A model generated the notes under the pieces. That model ran no database searches. It had not been told where the DNA came from and saw nothing but the letters and a program-made list of their open reading frames with translations. Shown piece by piece: positions 34,701-45,400 of a stretch of 64,000 nt of DNA. The translations under genes and the position numbers were made by a program. Origin of the DNA: Paramyrothecium sp. XJ0827 (lineage: Eukaryota > Ascomycota > Sordariomycetes > Hypocreales > Stachybotryaceae); the NCBI GenBank assembly GCA_020881915.1, contig JAJFPB010000004.1, forward strand, positions 3,658,001-3,722,000. Reading direction: 5' to 3'. The stretch's first letter is position 1, and each line of letters begins with the position of its first letter.

Positions 34701-36047
34701 GTAGCAAGGCAGAGCCTATAAGCATCCTCGGTGTTACTGAGATCCTTTCCAATCTTCGCGCGTTCCTGGATCAGGAGAGTCATTGCCTTCCGCATAAACT
34801 CTACCGTACTTTCGTAGTCACCTATGTGGAGAAAGTATTCACCAACGAGTCTGTAGGCGAAAGTGGAGTCGGCAGTGGTGATCCCTTCGGTCATCATGAG
34901 GATGCGCTCCTCGTCCGTAAGTGGAATGATCGAAGTTGGTACACCACCATCTTCGTCATCGTCGCTATCCTCTGAACGGTTTCCTGAGACTGCGGGGGCG
35001 GCTGATGCTTTGGCAGCAGGAAACGGAGACAAGTTGCTCGTCAGGAACGCTGTGATAACCTTGTAAAGATCACTCTCCGGGAAGAAACTGCAATAGCTTC
35101 GAAGTACTTCCACGTCCCAGCTCTTAATCTCTTTGTGGTCCTGCCAATCGATGGCTATGTCCCACGCAAGTTTGTAAGGATGTCTAATGACTACCATGTC
35201 ATTAGCAAGACCAAGCACCTTCTCTTGTTCCTCCTGCTTAACTGGACCAGGGGCACTCGAAAGCATGCGTTCGTAGCTATAGAACAGAAGCTTCTCTTCG
35301 AACCTCCTTCTTAGCTCATCGTCGCTGGTCCAATTGATGAGCTGCCGGTAAATGTGTTCCAGTTTGCTCTGGCTGTAGACTTCACGCTTCACCTCGAGGG
35401 TAACCTCGCTCAGCTTAGCGCCTAATCGCGTTCGTCGCTCACCAATCAATGTATTGATACGTTTCTTCTCAAACTCTTCAAGTATGTGAGCGATGCTCTC
35501 ATAGGTCTTGGCTGGTTGGGGGAAACGGCCCTCCAAGATGGGGTACAGAGGGCTCTCGGGTAGTTGAATCCATAATGCATCGGCATACTGCAACCGGTCA
35601 CCTTGAACACGGGCGAAATCGACGAATTTGTCGACTGCATCTTGACATTTGAACATGTCATCGGCCTCGTGGTAGATGAAAGCGAGGTTGACGACTGCAT
35701 TTTGATAGTCCGCTAACCTCTTAGGGCCCTGCTTCTCATAAAATTTGATGAGACCTTTCCAGGCTTGGGGATCCTTAGGACGGAGCTGTGTCGCAGCACG
35801 ATAGGCATTTTCAGCTTCTTCGGGCTTATTCTTCTTGTCCAAGGCAAAGGCCAGGAAGATGTGACTATGAAAACGGTTAGTTGATGAGGTGTGACGGGAA
35901 GTGAAGCAGGGCATGTCGTTGGCTATACCCTTGATAGTTCTTGGGCTCCTTCTTCAGAAATTCCTGTGCCTTCTCAATGGCATCATCAATTTTATTCTGC
36001 TTTATGGCATCGTTGATAGCCGTCAAGGCTGCCTTGGACCCTGACAT
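31721..36047 (-). CDS. SKI3: Superkiller complex scaffold SKI3 (TPR protein)
   Basis: Exons 36047-35929 and 35864-31721 give 1420 residues, the usual size. Ski3 is the tetratricopeptide scaffold of the Ski2-Ski3-Ski8 complex that feeds mRNA to the cytoplasmic exosome. The N-terminal TPRs (ALTAINDAIKQNKIDDAIEKAQEFL, then ALDKKNKPEEAENAYRAATQLRPKDPQAWKGL) run across the single intron. TPR-like motifs then recur through the protein, for example NNDLNHAPSYTSLGIFYNDY, LSPNDYHSWVGLGESYHSSGRY and TDPDYAHAWLGQGFVALLHGD (the last near residue 1000). Exon 1 begins MSGSKAAL. It lies tail to tail with RMI1, 172 bp apart. Base composition is balanced, unlike RMI1. Confidence 0.94.
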
Positions 36048-38421
36048 GCCGATGTGGTTGTGACGAAGCAGGCACCAGGACTCGAATCAATGCTCGCTTC
36101 CCCGCCTGGCCTTTGTCCGGCCTAATAAAATCAAACGCTGAATCAAAGACTGGATATCCGGGGTTGCAAGCAGGAAGAGTTGCAGAAGTGGCGAAAGTGT
36201 ATAGCTCCTCAGTCGAGAGTGCCGCTTGGATGGTAGTTTCGCCTTAGGGTTCGAAAGTGTGTCTTGACGTTACCTTATGTTAAGTTATGTCATTCAGTCG
36301 AACTGCCCTCGACTCGATGTGCTCCACTTCCAGCCGCCTAAGGTACGGTGCCTTACCTCTCCAGGTACCGCAGGTGAAGTGAGGTACCTGTATCCGCCCG
36401 CGACGGGCCCTGCAGAGGCCTTTGCATCGGTGACTTGTAGTTGTCCTGACCGCCGGAACAACCCTCGTTCCGCCGGGCCCCGCTGAGCCTCGCAAGTGAC
36501 TCAAAACTTTTGGCATGCTCACACACACGACCGGATTTTCTTCTCTTCTGCAAGCCATCACCCTCGTCAAAGCTGCACTTCTATGCTACAAACAGAGAAA
36601 CTGCTGTGTACGCAGTCAGTTTCTCGGATCCGTCGTCAAGACGGCATCCTATTTGCATGGGGGAAATTCGGAGAACGCTCCATCATCACGTTAACCCGTG
36701 TCAGCCCTAACTTGCTCTCCTGAGCAGGCGCTGGGTCTGCCGGTGACGGCCTAGCGTCACTCGACGTTTGCAAGCGACATCAGAAATCTCAGGGTTGCGA
36801 TGTCTTCCTCGGAAGACTGTCCAATTCCTATGGGAAGTCCTTGCGGAGCTTGTTTCTTGAAAACAGAAGTGCAATGTGCGGCGTTTTGTCTCTTGGTCAT
36901 TCTTGAAGCAGAATAACTCAATTCCGATATTCTCTTGGGGGTGATGGCTTCACCTTTTTTCTTTCCGAGGTTAGTTTCACAACCCCCTTTGGACAGGTAT
37001 ACTGCTAACGTTGAGGGCTTGCCGTGGCATTGCGACCACCGCGGAGCTTTGGTGCAGGTGGAGGGAGCAAGGAAGAGGGAGGAGATTCAGGATCGAGATG
37101 AAGATCCTTGGACAACTATTTCTTGGACGGCAGGAGTCGATGAGTCGATTACTCCAATTTAATGAATCAGGTGAAAACATCAGTTCATGAAGACAGTACC
37201 AACACCTATGAGGTTTCAATACGACATATTCCCCATGTAGGCCTTTTGTGAGCAATACCCTGTGGGCTGGTCGCCCTCTTTCTCTGTCTCTGGACTGGTC
37301 AAATTTTTGAATGGCAGTTTGCAAGGTTTATCAGTTCAAACATGAATTTTATATTTGACGCGCCATGCCCGACTTGGAAGTGCGCAGCGGTGTTCCGAAT
37401 GTGTAATGTGTAGCGTCGTGAAAGAAATGAAGAGACGTATTATTAGACTCTTTACCATATATTCATCACGACCACACTCAACCCATGTTGAGTCGAGGTG
37501 CATGAAAGCATCAGGATAATGAAAGAGGCGTGTGTTCACATCGATCTGAGTGGACCAACCAGTTCGAAGGGTCAACTGGTAAGAAAGAAAAGAAAAGGCC
37601 TTGGCCAATATCTACTTAAAATAATCTTAAGATACTTGTAAGATATTTTAAACTCTGGGCAATCTCATTTAGCTTCTATATATGCTAGATCTCGTGAGTA
37701 TTTTGTATTTAATTCTTAAAGAAAGTTCATTATACCGTGAGTATTTATAATTAGTGGTCCTCTACCTTTTTGGGGGGCAACCACTTTGAGGTCTTCTAGA
37801 ACACGATCACGAATACGGTTAATGCTTCCACACACGGGCCGGGGAGGCTAGCCGGTTGCAAGGTCCGCCCATGACGTTGTTGAATCTGAGCATTTTCCTT
37901 GGTCCTCGAAGGAGCCCGCCACGTCGATTTGAGATTCAAAAGTCTGTGACGGCTGTTGGGCGAATTGCATAATGGCATGGCCTTACTTGGGGGCTCCTAT
38001 ACAACGATGCGCAACTCTGTTGCCGGTATTGCAGTTCATGTACGTAGAAACCCACAAGGGTAAACCAGGGTTTACTGCTTTAAGTTTCAATATGCGCCGG
38101 GATGATCAGAAAGTCCGAGGTGCTGACGAGTGCGAAGCACGCTCGCGTACTGTAAGAAATTGTCAAGGGCTGGAATGCATTGTAGGTCCTGCCAAGCTGC
38201 CTTACGGACTTTCGTAAATTAGTTATTCAAGCATCAAAAAAGGCCGTCGCTATTTGTGGTAAGGTGTGTCGCCGCTTGGTGGCGGGGATGGATCCCCGGA
38301 CACCCACGTTTCCCTTATAGCGCATGCGCACCCAGCGCACCGTCTCCCTTCCACTGACATCACCTCTGTCACCACCAAAAGGAGCAGCAACACCATCAAG
38401 TCGCTCCATCATCCACGCGAA
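36048..38421. other. Long divergent intergenic region with an AT-rich core
   Basis: About 2.4 kb between SKI3 and the GH5 gene. Copies of the GGTAC/CCTTACC motif cluster at 36338-36392. A distinctly AT-rich tract at about 37600-37760 could be a decayed repeat altered by RIP, but no terminal repeats or protein remnants are visible. No gene is supported. Confidence 0.5.
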
Positions 38422-40716
38422 ATGGCTTCCTTTCGCCTGAACATCGAGGATGGCCAGTTCCGTGACGGCCACGGTCGGCAAGTGGTTCTACGAGGGATCA
38501 ACGTTGCCAGCGACGCGAAGCTCCCAAGCGAGCCCGATCAACCCTCCCACATCGGCGACAACTTCTTTGATGGCGATAACGTAACCTTTCACCAACGACC
38601 GTTCTCCAAAGACGATGCGCCAACCCACTTCGCAAGGATCAAGCGCTATGGATTCAACACTATTCGCTACATCTTTACGTGGGAGGCGCTGGAGGCGGCC
38701 GGGCCCGGGCAGTATGATGAGGAGTTCATTCGGCATACCATTGAGGTGTTGCGGATAGCCAAGAACTTTGGGTTTTACATCTTCATGGACCCTCACCAGG
38801 ACGTCTGGTCGCGCTTTACCGGAGGCTCCGGCGCTCCCATGTGGACCATCTATGCCTGTGGCCTTAACCCTCTGAGCTTCGCTGCCACGGAGGCCGCCAT
38901 CGTGCACAACACCTATCCCGATCCTGCCAACTTTCCCAAGATGATCTGGTCCACCAACTACTACAGGCTCGCTGCTGGCACCATATTTACCATGTTTTTT
39001 TCTGGCAGAGACTTTGCGCCAAAATGTATCATTGACGGCGTCAATATTCAGGATTTTCTTCAGAACCACTTCGTGAATGCGTGCGCGCATCTCGCTAAGC
39101 GGATACGTGAGGCCGGTGATTTGGAGAACGAAGTCGTCATCGGCTGGGAGAGCATGAACGAGCCGAACAAGGGCATGACAGGATATACCGACTTGACCGT
39201 TATTCCCAAAGAACACCCGCTCAAGAAGGGCACTTGTCCAACAATGTGGCAGACCCTCCTCACCGGAATGGGCAGAGCATGTGAAGTTGATACGTGGGAC
39301 ATGGGCGGTCTTGGACCATACAAGACCGGCAGCAAGCTCGTGGACCCGCATGGTGAGATTGCTTGGTTACCAGCTGATTATGATGATTCAAAGTACGGTT
39401 GGAAGCGTGATCCTGAGTGGAAGCTGGGCCAGTGCATTTGGGCTCAGCACGGTGTCTGGAACATTGAAACAGACAGTATACTACGCAAGGATTATTTTTC
39501 AAAGAACCCTCGCACCGGGAAGGTGATAGACTATCCCGAATTCACAGACACTTATTTTATGGACTTTTACCGGAAGTACAGCAAGGCCTGCCGCGAACAG
39601 CACAAGGACTGCATCATGTTGATGCAGTACCCCACTCTTGAACTCCCTCCACGGATCAAGGGGACTGAGGACGACGACCCCAATATGGCATTTACGCCCC
39701 ATTACTACGATGGTATCACTCTCATGACGAAGCACTGGAATAGCACCTGGAATGTTGACGTTGTTGGCGTGCTGCGTGGGAAATACCTACATCCTGCGTT
39801 CGCCATTCGCATTGGAGAGGCGGCTATTCGCAACTGTTTGAGGGATCAACTCGCAACTCTGCGACAAGAGGGTCTTGACCGTAGCGGGAAGCATCCGTGC
39901 GTGCTTTCGGAGTTCGGCATCCCTTATGACATGGACGATAAAAAGGCATACAAGACTGGAGACTATTCCAGCCAGTCGTCTGCGCTCGATGCAAATTACT
40001 TTGCTGTGGAAGGATCCAAGATCGAGGGTCACTGCCTCTGGGTGTACGATGCCAAAAACGACCACGAGCGCGGTGATCAATGGAATGGAGAAGATCTATC
40101 AATCTTTTCTCTGGATGACAAAGTGCCGCCGGTCTCGCCTCTTCCAGAGCTTGCGCGCTCATCCTCGAACCTCAAACTACCCAGTACTGGACGAGAAGTC
40201 GAGGATGATAGGAGCGTAACACCGGCGAACCTGCAGCGGACCCTAACGAACCCTTCCATCAGCTCTGCGCCGTCCATCAAGGACCCCGAGCTGACCAACG
40301 CCCCTGGATACCGCGCTGCAGAGGCTTTCATTCGACCCACACCTACTGTAGTGGCTGGTGATGTTGTTTCCTCCGGCTTTGATTTGCGGCGAGGTACATT
40401 CACATTGAAGTTGTTGGCCACCAAGCCTCCCGCTGACGATGCTCCAACCGTCGTGTACCTGCCCGAGTTTCATTTCCCCAATGACCAGTGCGAAGTCACA
40501 GTGTCGGCGGGCAAATGGGAGATCAGCTCGGATGAAGAGGAGGGCACGTTGCTGCAGCGCTTGAGGTGGTGGCATCCCCAAGGGGAGCAGACGTTGACCG
40601 TCAGAGGATTGGTCAGAAAGCACAACGTTCCTCAGGGCTCGTCGGAAGATGCGGGCTATCTGGAGCAGTGTCAACAAGGTTATGGATTCAACTTCGGGAA
40701 CTGTAGCATCATGTGA
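38422..40716 (+). CDS. EGH1: GH5 (subfamily 12-like) steryl/glycosphingolipid beta-glucosidase
   Basis: Intronless, 764 residues. The frame is open further upstream from a GTG at 38266, but 38422 is the first ATG. Fungal relatives (yeast Egh1, Cryptococcus EGCrP2) hydrolyse ergosteryl beta-glucoside and some glucosylceramides inside the cell. The catalytic acid/base is Glu at about 247 in WESMNEPN, and the nucleophile is Glu at about 497 in LSEFGIP. Other matches are VVLRGINVASDAKLP, RYGFNTIRYIFTWEALEAAG, FMDPHQDVWSRFTGGSGAP and CLWVYDAKNDHERGDQWNGE. There is no signal peptide. The C-terminal 200 residues carry a Ser/Pro linker and a beta-sandwich-like module ending GYGFNFGNCSIM. Its Cys-Ser-Ile-Met end resembles a CaaX prenylation box, which would suit a membrane-lipid substrate; that is inference. 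Confidence 0.88.
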   Translation: MASFRLNIEDGQFRDGHGRQVVLRGINVASDAKLPSEPDQPSHIGDNFFDGDNVTFHQRPFSKDDAPTHFARIKRYGFNTIRYIFTWEALEAAGPGQYDEEFIRHTIEVLRIAKNFGFYIFMDPHQDVWSRFTGGSGAPMWTIYACGLNPLSFAATEAAIVHNTYPDPANFPKMIWSTNYYRLAAGTIFTMFFSGRDFAPKCIIDGVNIQDFLQNHFVNACAHLAKRIREAGDLENEVVIGWESMNEPNKGMTGYTDLTVIPKEHPLKKGTCPTMWQTLLTGMGRACEVDTWDMGGLGPYKTGSKLVDPHGEIAWLPADYDDSKYGWKRDPEWKLGQCIWAQHGVWNIETDSILRKDYFSKNPRTGKVIDYPEFTDTYFMDFYRKYSKACREQHKDCIMLMQYPTLELPPRIKGTEDDDPNMAFTPHYYDGITLMTKHWNSTWNVDVVGVLRGKYLHPAFAIRIGEAAIRNCLRDQLATLRQEGLDRSGKHPCVLSEFGIPYDMDDKKAYKTGDYSSQSSALDANYFAVEGSKIEGHCLWVYDAKNDHERGDQWNGEDLSIFSLDDKVPPVSPLPELARSSSNLKLPSTGREVEDDRSVTPANLQRTLTNPSISSAPSIKDPELTNAPGYRAAEAFIRPTPTVVAGDVVSSGFDLRRGTFTLKLLATKPPADDAPTVVYLPEFHFPNDQCEVTVSAGKWEISSDEEEGTLLQRLRWWHPQGEQTLTVRGLVRKHNVPQGSSEDAGYLEQCQQGYGFNFGNCSIM

Positions 40717-41620
40717 GCGAGCGGTTGGCAACATTGGAAATTGATGGCTCATCGGCGTCTGGGGGTCTCATTTTTTACGAGGTTTTTGAATATGCTGGAT
40801 CTATAACGATGTTCCGGAAACTCTGCAGGTTTAGCTAGTGGAGAATGAATAAATATCATCTCGTCGCTCAGATGTCCCGTACGCGCTGATCGAGAGAATT
40901 TGGGTTCTAGGCACGGTCGTGTGGGCAAGTCCAAGAACGTACGTCTTCGACTTTTATCATGGACATAATATCTTATCAGTTCCAAAGAAGATAAACCTCT
41001 TGCGTACAGAAATGTTTAAAATGTTATAACTTTGAAGACCTTTGCAGGCTGTGCGCTTGGTTTAACGTAGAAACGCTTGGGGCTGTGCCACTCTGAGCAG
41101 CACTGTGCGATCTGAACAAGGTAATCTCAGCTTGGCCTATCGAGAATTTTGTGCTGCGCATCTCAATGCACTCCCTCCAGTCGGGTTCTACCGACAACCA
41201 GCGCACATCAGCCTCAATGGCCGACAGCTCCTGAAATGTCCGGATGGAGCGGGACCCCTGTGTAAGCGGGATCCCGGCTGATAGGGTGCTTGGCCGCTTG
41301 ATTGGCCCGACAAGCTTGAAAGGGAACACAGAATGGATCACTATTCGCCAGGATCGCGCCGCGCACCTGTTGGTTTCGATGATATCCATGCAAGCGCTGG
41401 GCACGTTCTGAAGTCGGCGTGTTGCATGCAGGACAGGCGCACCGTCCCGCAGCAGCTGCGGTCTGCTCAACTCGAGGCACAGGCGCACGCGTGGTATCCC
41501 CTATTTCGCAGGCACACACACAATGGCCTGAGCGCCTTTTGGCTCCAGAATGCAGGAGTACAGCAACCTGAAGTAGGCAAGGTACTTTCCGGTAAAGCAC
41601 GACATCGTATTCTTTTGCAG

Positions 41621-41648
41621 TACCTTACCTAAGATACTAGGTAAGGTA
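41621..41648. repeat. 11-bp perfect inverted repeat of the ACCTTACC motif
   Basis: TACCTTACCTA, a 6-bp spacer, then TAGGTAAGGTA. The arms are exact reverse complements. It could form a small hairpin or be a binding site for a dimeric factor. Confidence 0.8.
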
Positions 41649-41724
41649 TGTGAACCAAACCCAAGGGCACTCCATTCAAGCCTTGGCCTCAATCAGGGTG
41701 AGGCAGACAGGGGCCTAAGTAAGA

Positions 41725-41758
41725 TACCGTACCTTACCTTACCTTACCTTACACGGTA
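41725..41758. repeat. (ACCTT)4 pentamer array flanked by inverted TACCGT/ACGGTA
   Basis: Four exact ACCTT units at 41731-41750, bounded on the left by TACCGT and on the right by ACGGTA, which are reverse complements. Same motif family as the hairpin 80 bp to the left. Confidence 0.85.
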
Positions 41759-41858
41759 CTTTAGGAGTTTAGGTACAGTAGAGTATCGGCGACCCACAAA
41801 CATCCGCGACAGCAGCCAATCCGCCAATTCCTCCTAAGACACTCCATTGCTGACTGGC

Positions 41859-42128
41859 ATGGTCTTCAATTCGTCTCCATCGCCTTTCCCCTGGCCTGCA
41901 CCACCGCTTACCTTGAGGCCTCAGCAAGCATCTGGCACTAAACGGCTCCCCGACCCGCCCCCAAGACCGCCTAGGCCCATCACTGCACCAACTGCATCTG
42001 CCGACCTTACATGTAGCAATCGTCAATCTCGAGTTTCAGCAGCCACTCTCTTCCTCATCCTCCTTCTTTCCCCTTTTGTCCATATTGGCTCGACATCTGC
42101 TGCTTCACAAAAGAAGCACGGCCTGTGA
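41859..42128 (+). other. Upstream open reading frame in the BCK1 leader
   Basis: An ATG-initiated frame of 89 codons, about 310 nt before the BCK1 start. Its product is Pro-rich at the start with a hydrophobic stretch (ATLFLILLLSPFV) near the end. It resembles no family I know. If the transcript starts upstream of it, it could reduce translation of the kinase; a leader intron could equally remove it. Confidence 0.3.
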
Positions 42129-42435
42129 CATTGAATCGGTTCTGTCTTGCAGCTTTGTCCCCTGCCGCGCGATTGTACCCCGCTGTAGTCGAGCTCGATT
42201 GGCGCACCCAAGGAGTTGAAACAGTTCCCCTGCTCCCCCAGGAGTCCCTTGTTCTCCACAAAGAGCGACGACAGCCATTCTTCTCCTTCGACGCATTCAC
42301 CTTGTCTCAACCTTGTCGCCTTCGCCTGTGTGCAATACTCGTTGGACCTCACTTACCATCTCTGGCCTCCATCCACCATCATTGCTTCGCCCACGCGCTT
42401 AGGCGGGCTCGCCCCCGCAACGCGCTCCCTTCATC

Positions 42436-45400
42436 ATGTATCAAGGCGGCCAAAGACATGTCTCGGGCACCGATCCGACGAGGCCATTCCAGGTCCCTCC
42501 TCCTCCGCCGCCCATGTCCCCGCCCATGGTCGGCTCCCAGATGAATAGCCTCTTGAGTCTGCCGCCTCCGCCTCCCAGATATCCCGGCGCAGCAACAGGC
42601 GCGTCCGGTGTTAACCTGCCACCTCCCCCGGGCCCGCCTCCCGGGAGCGCCATCGGCCAGCAGGCCCCATGGCATAGCAACTTCGCCCGAATGTACGACG
42701 CGCGGTCCGGCTACAGCATACCGCCGCCTCCTCCTACCCAACCGCAAGTCTATAATCCCAAGTTGCACGCTCAGATGTCCGCGGGCCAAACCATCTCGAT
42801 TCCTCCTCCTCCTCCGCCCAACGAAGGCATGCGAGCGACCTACATCCCGAGCGGCGGAGATACGTATGGCGAGGGTGTTGGCATTCCGGGCTTCGGGCCA
42901 GAGGAGGCGAACGCCCTGGACTCGCGGCTGTCGTGGTCAGCCATCACGCCGCTTGGCGGAATGGACCCAACTGCTACCACGCCATTGGAGGAGGCACGAG
43001 AGAGAGAGAGGTTCTACTCGATCGCTTCATCTACCCAGACGAGAAAGGCTTCCAACTCATCAAACGCAACAGCCACGGGAAGCAGCATTCCGCAGGAAAT
43101 AGCTGCGCAATGGCCACTGGACACTGTACTGATCTGGCTCGCCAAGAACCAGTTCTCTAAGGACTGGCAGGAAACGTTCAAGGCGCTCAATATCCACGGA
43201 TCAACCTTTCTGGAACTAGGAAGTAGCCTCGGAGGGCGTGGTAATTTCGGCATGATGCATCAGCAGGTGTACCCTCAGCTGATGCGCGAATGTACCGACA
43301 GCGGCTCCGGGTGGGACCAGACCAAGGAACGCGAAGAGGGCAAGCGCATGAGGCGACTCGTACGAAGCATCCTGTCCGGCAAGCCGGTTGACCCTTCAAA
43401 AATGACGACTACTGTGGGACGGCGGGATTCTGTCACGACCGGTCATGGAAACAGTTTGCCGAGCGCGGGAACCGACCCGGCAGATTCTCCCAATGTAAGG
43501 CTTTGAGCAACCTCCAAAAGTTGTTTCCCCCAATGCGCTGACATTACAAACAGACTATCAGCTCTGCTGGTCCCGGGTTTTCATCCAGGCGATATTCGCA
43601 GAATCGACAGACTACCCATCCGACCCTAAACAGTAACACGATGGGTTCTGATTCAAACCATAGGTCACTACTGAAACATCTCGATAATGATAGTGGTCGA
43701 CGCCACAGCCCTAACGCAAGTGAATCAGGGGATGCAGGCTCATTTCGTGGCGCTGCCACACGGGCGGAAAGTCCAGGTAGCAGCCCTGTTCCACAGATGA
43801 TCAACGTTCCATACGTCTCTACACCGGCTATCACTTCGGCATCTCCCAGCTCAACAAAGCATGGACATCGTCATCGAAACAGCACTGACTCGATTTCTTC
43901 AAACTTGGCTATCTATGGCTCGGGTCTTCCGCCAGAGGCAGCGGGCATGCTGAACCGCGGTATGGGTCTCGGCGAGATGATTGCGGCCGCTAGGTCTCCG
44001 GATGGCCGGTCGCGTACGTCGCCGCTTGAGTCTGGTGACAGATCCGCAGGCACCGAGCCGCCGGGATCGGCGAAGGACTCGAAAGGGCTCCTCAGCTTTC
44101 TGTCGAGGAAGAAACGATCCAAGGACGATGGCTCATTCCCTTCACCCGACGAGTACGAATTTCCCGCTTCGCCGGGCTCAGGTCCCAAGCCTTTGGCCAT
44201 AGAGCCACTGTCCTTGCCGTTCCGAGGATCGAATACCAGCGATCCTAACATGGACAGGCCATCGTCCAGTCTCAGCTCTCGAAGAAATGATTCTTTCCCT
44301 ATTATTAGGAAGGGGTCGAGTAGTGTCAGGTTATACGTCTTGGCAACAGTGGATCACTGGAACTACCGCATGTGCGACCTGACAGAGGCCGAGACTGCAG
44401 CCGACATCCGAAGAATCATCTGCTCAAGTCTCGGCTTCCGCAGTCCAGAGCAATGCAATATCCATCTGACCGAACTCGGGAGTATGCGCAGCGGTGAGGC
44501 TTTGGACGACATGAAGCTCCTTACGAACAAGCGGGTCAAGGCAGACTCTCTTGGGAGCCTGAAGTTCTTCGTGAGCCCTGTCAGCGTTACGAAGGCGAAC
44601 ATTGCCTCCGGCGTACCTTCGCTATCCACGGGCTTCCTGTCGCCTGGTATGGACCCAGAAAGCTACGGCCGACAACGCTCGAGTTCGTCACCGCCCACAT
44701 CACGATTGAACTCAATCGCTGGAACTCAAGTTGACGAAAGGACCCTTTCTCAAGATGCTCTGGAGTATAGAGCTGAAATGGAGAGGAAGCAGCGCGAGTA
44801 CTTGGAAAAGCGGAGACAAGCTACTCGTTTGGACAGCCCAACAGCACCAGACATCCCCGGTGGGTTTGGAATAGTAGGCCGGAATGTGGACTTTGATCAG
44901 CCTCGTATCTCGCCGTTCGAAGACAAAAAGCCGGATCAGTTGTTCCCTCAAAGGAAGCCCCCAGCTCCGCCCAGCGACCCGTCCGCCACCTTGATCAAGG
45001 CCAACTCGTTAAAGAAGACTGGTCACACTACACGAACATCGACTGGAAGCATGGATGGCTTCCCGACACCGAGGCACCCTCTCGCACCACCAATCGACAC
45101 TGATGCAGCAGACCGGAACAGGAGAAATAGCAGCATAAATGGCATCGGAGCGGCACTAGTCGGTATGGGCCGGAACCTAGGCGCGGTTGGCCAGTCCACT
45201 GCGAACGGTCCCCGAACCAGCATCTCCAATGGTGCTTGGCAACCAGGTAAGATCCTCCATTCCGAAGGCTTCGGTCAGTCCACCAGCAGCGGAACAGTGT
45301 CCACGTCGTCTGCCTCCCCTGGAGCTCTGATCAGGAGCAATGGGAATGTGCCGTTCGTCGTACCGGACTACTCGCCTGGCGGGACTCCGTCGCTGGGAAT

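Larger units (their letters stand above)
40717..42435. other. Intergenic region and long leader of BCK1
   Basis: 1.7 kb between two genes on the same strand. It holds two repeat structures (listed separately), an upstream open frame (listed separately) and a pyrimidine-rich stretch just before BCK1, as is usual for fungal leaders. Confidence 0.6.

Noticed and set aside
38266..38421. GH5 protein extended upstream to 38266
   Set aside because: The extension begins with GTG, not ATG, and its sequence is unlike the family; the family match starts just after 38422.
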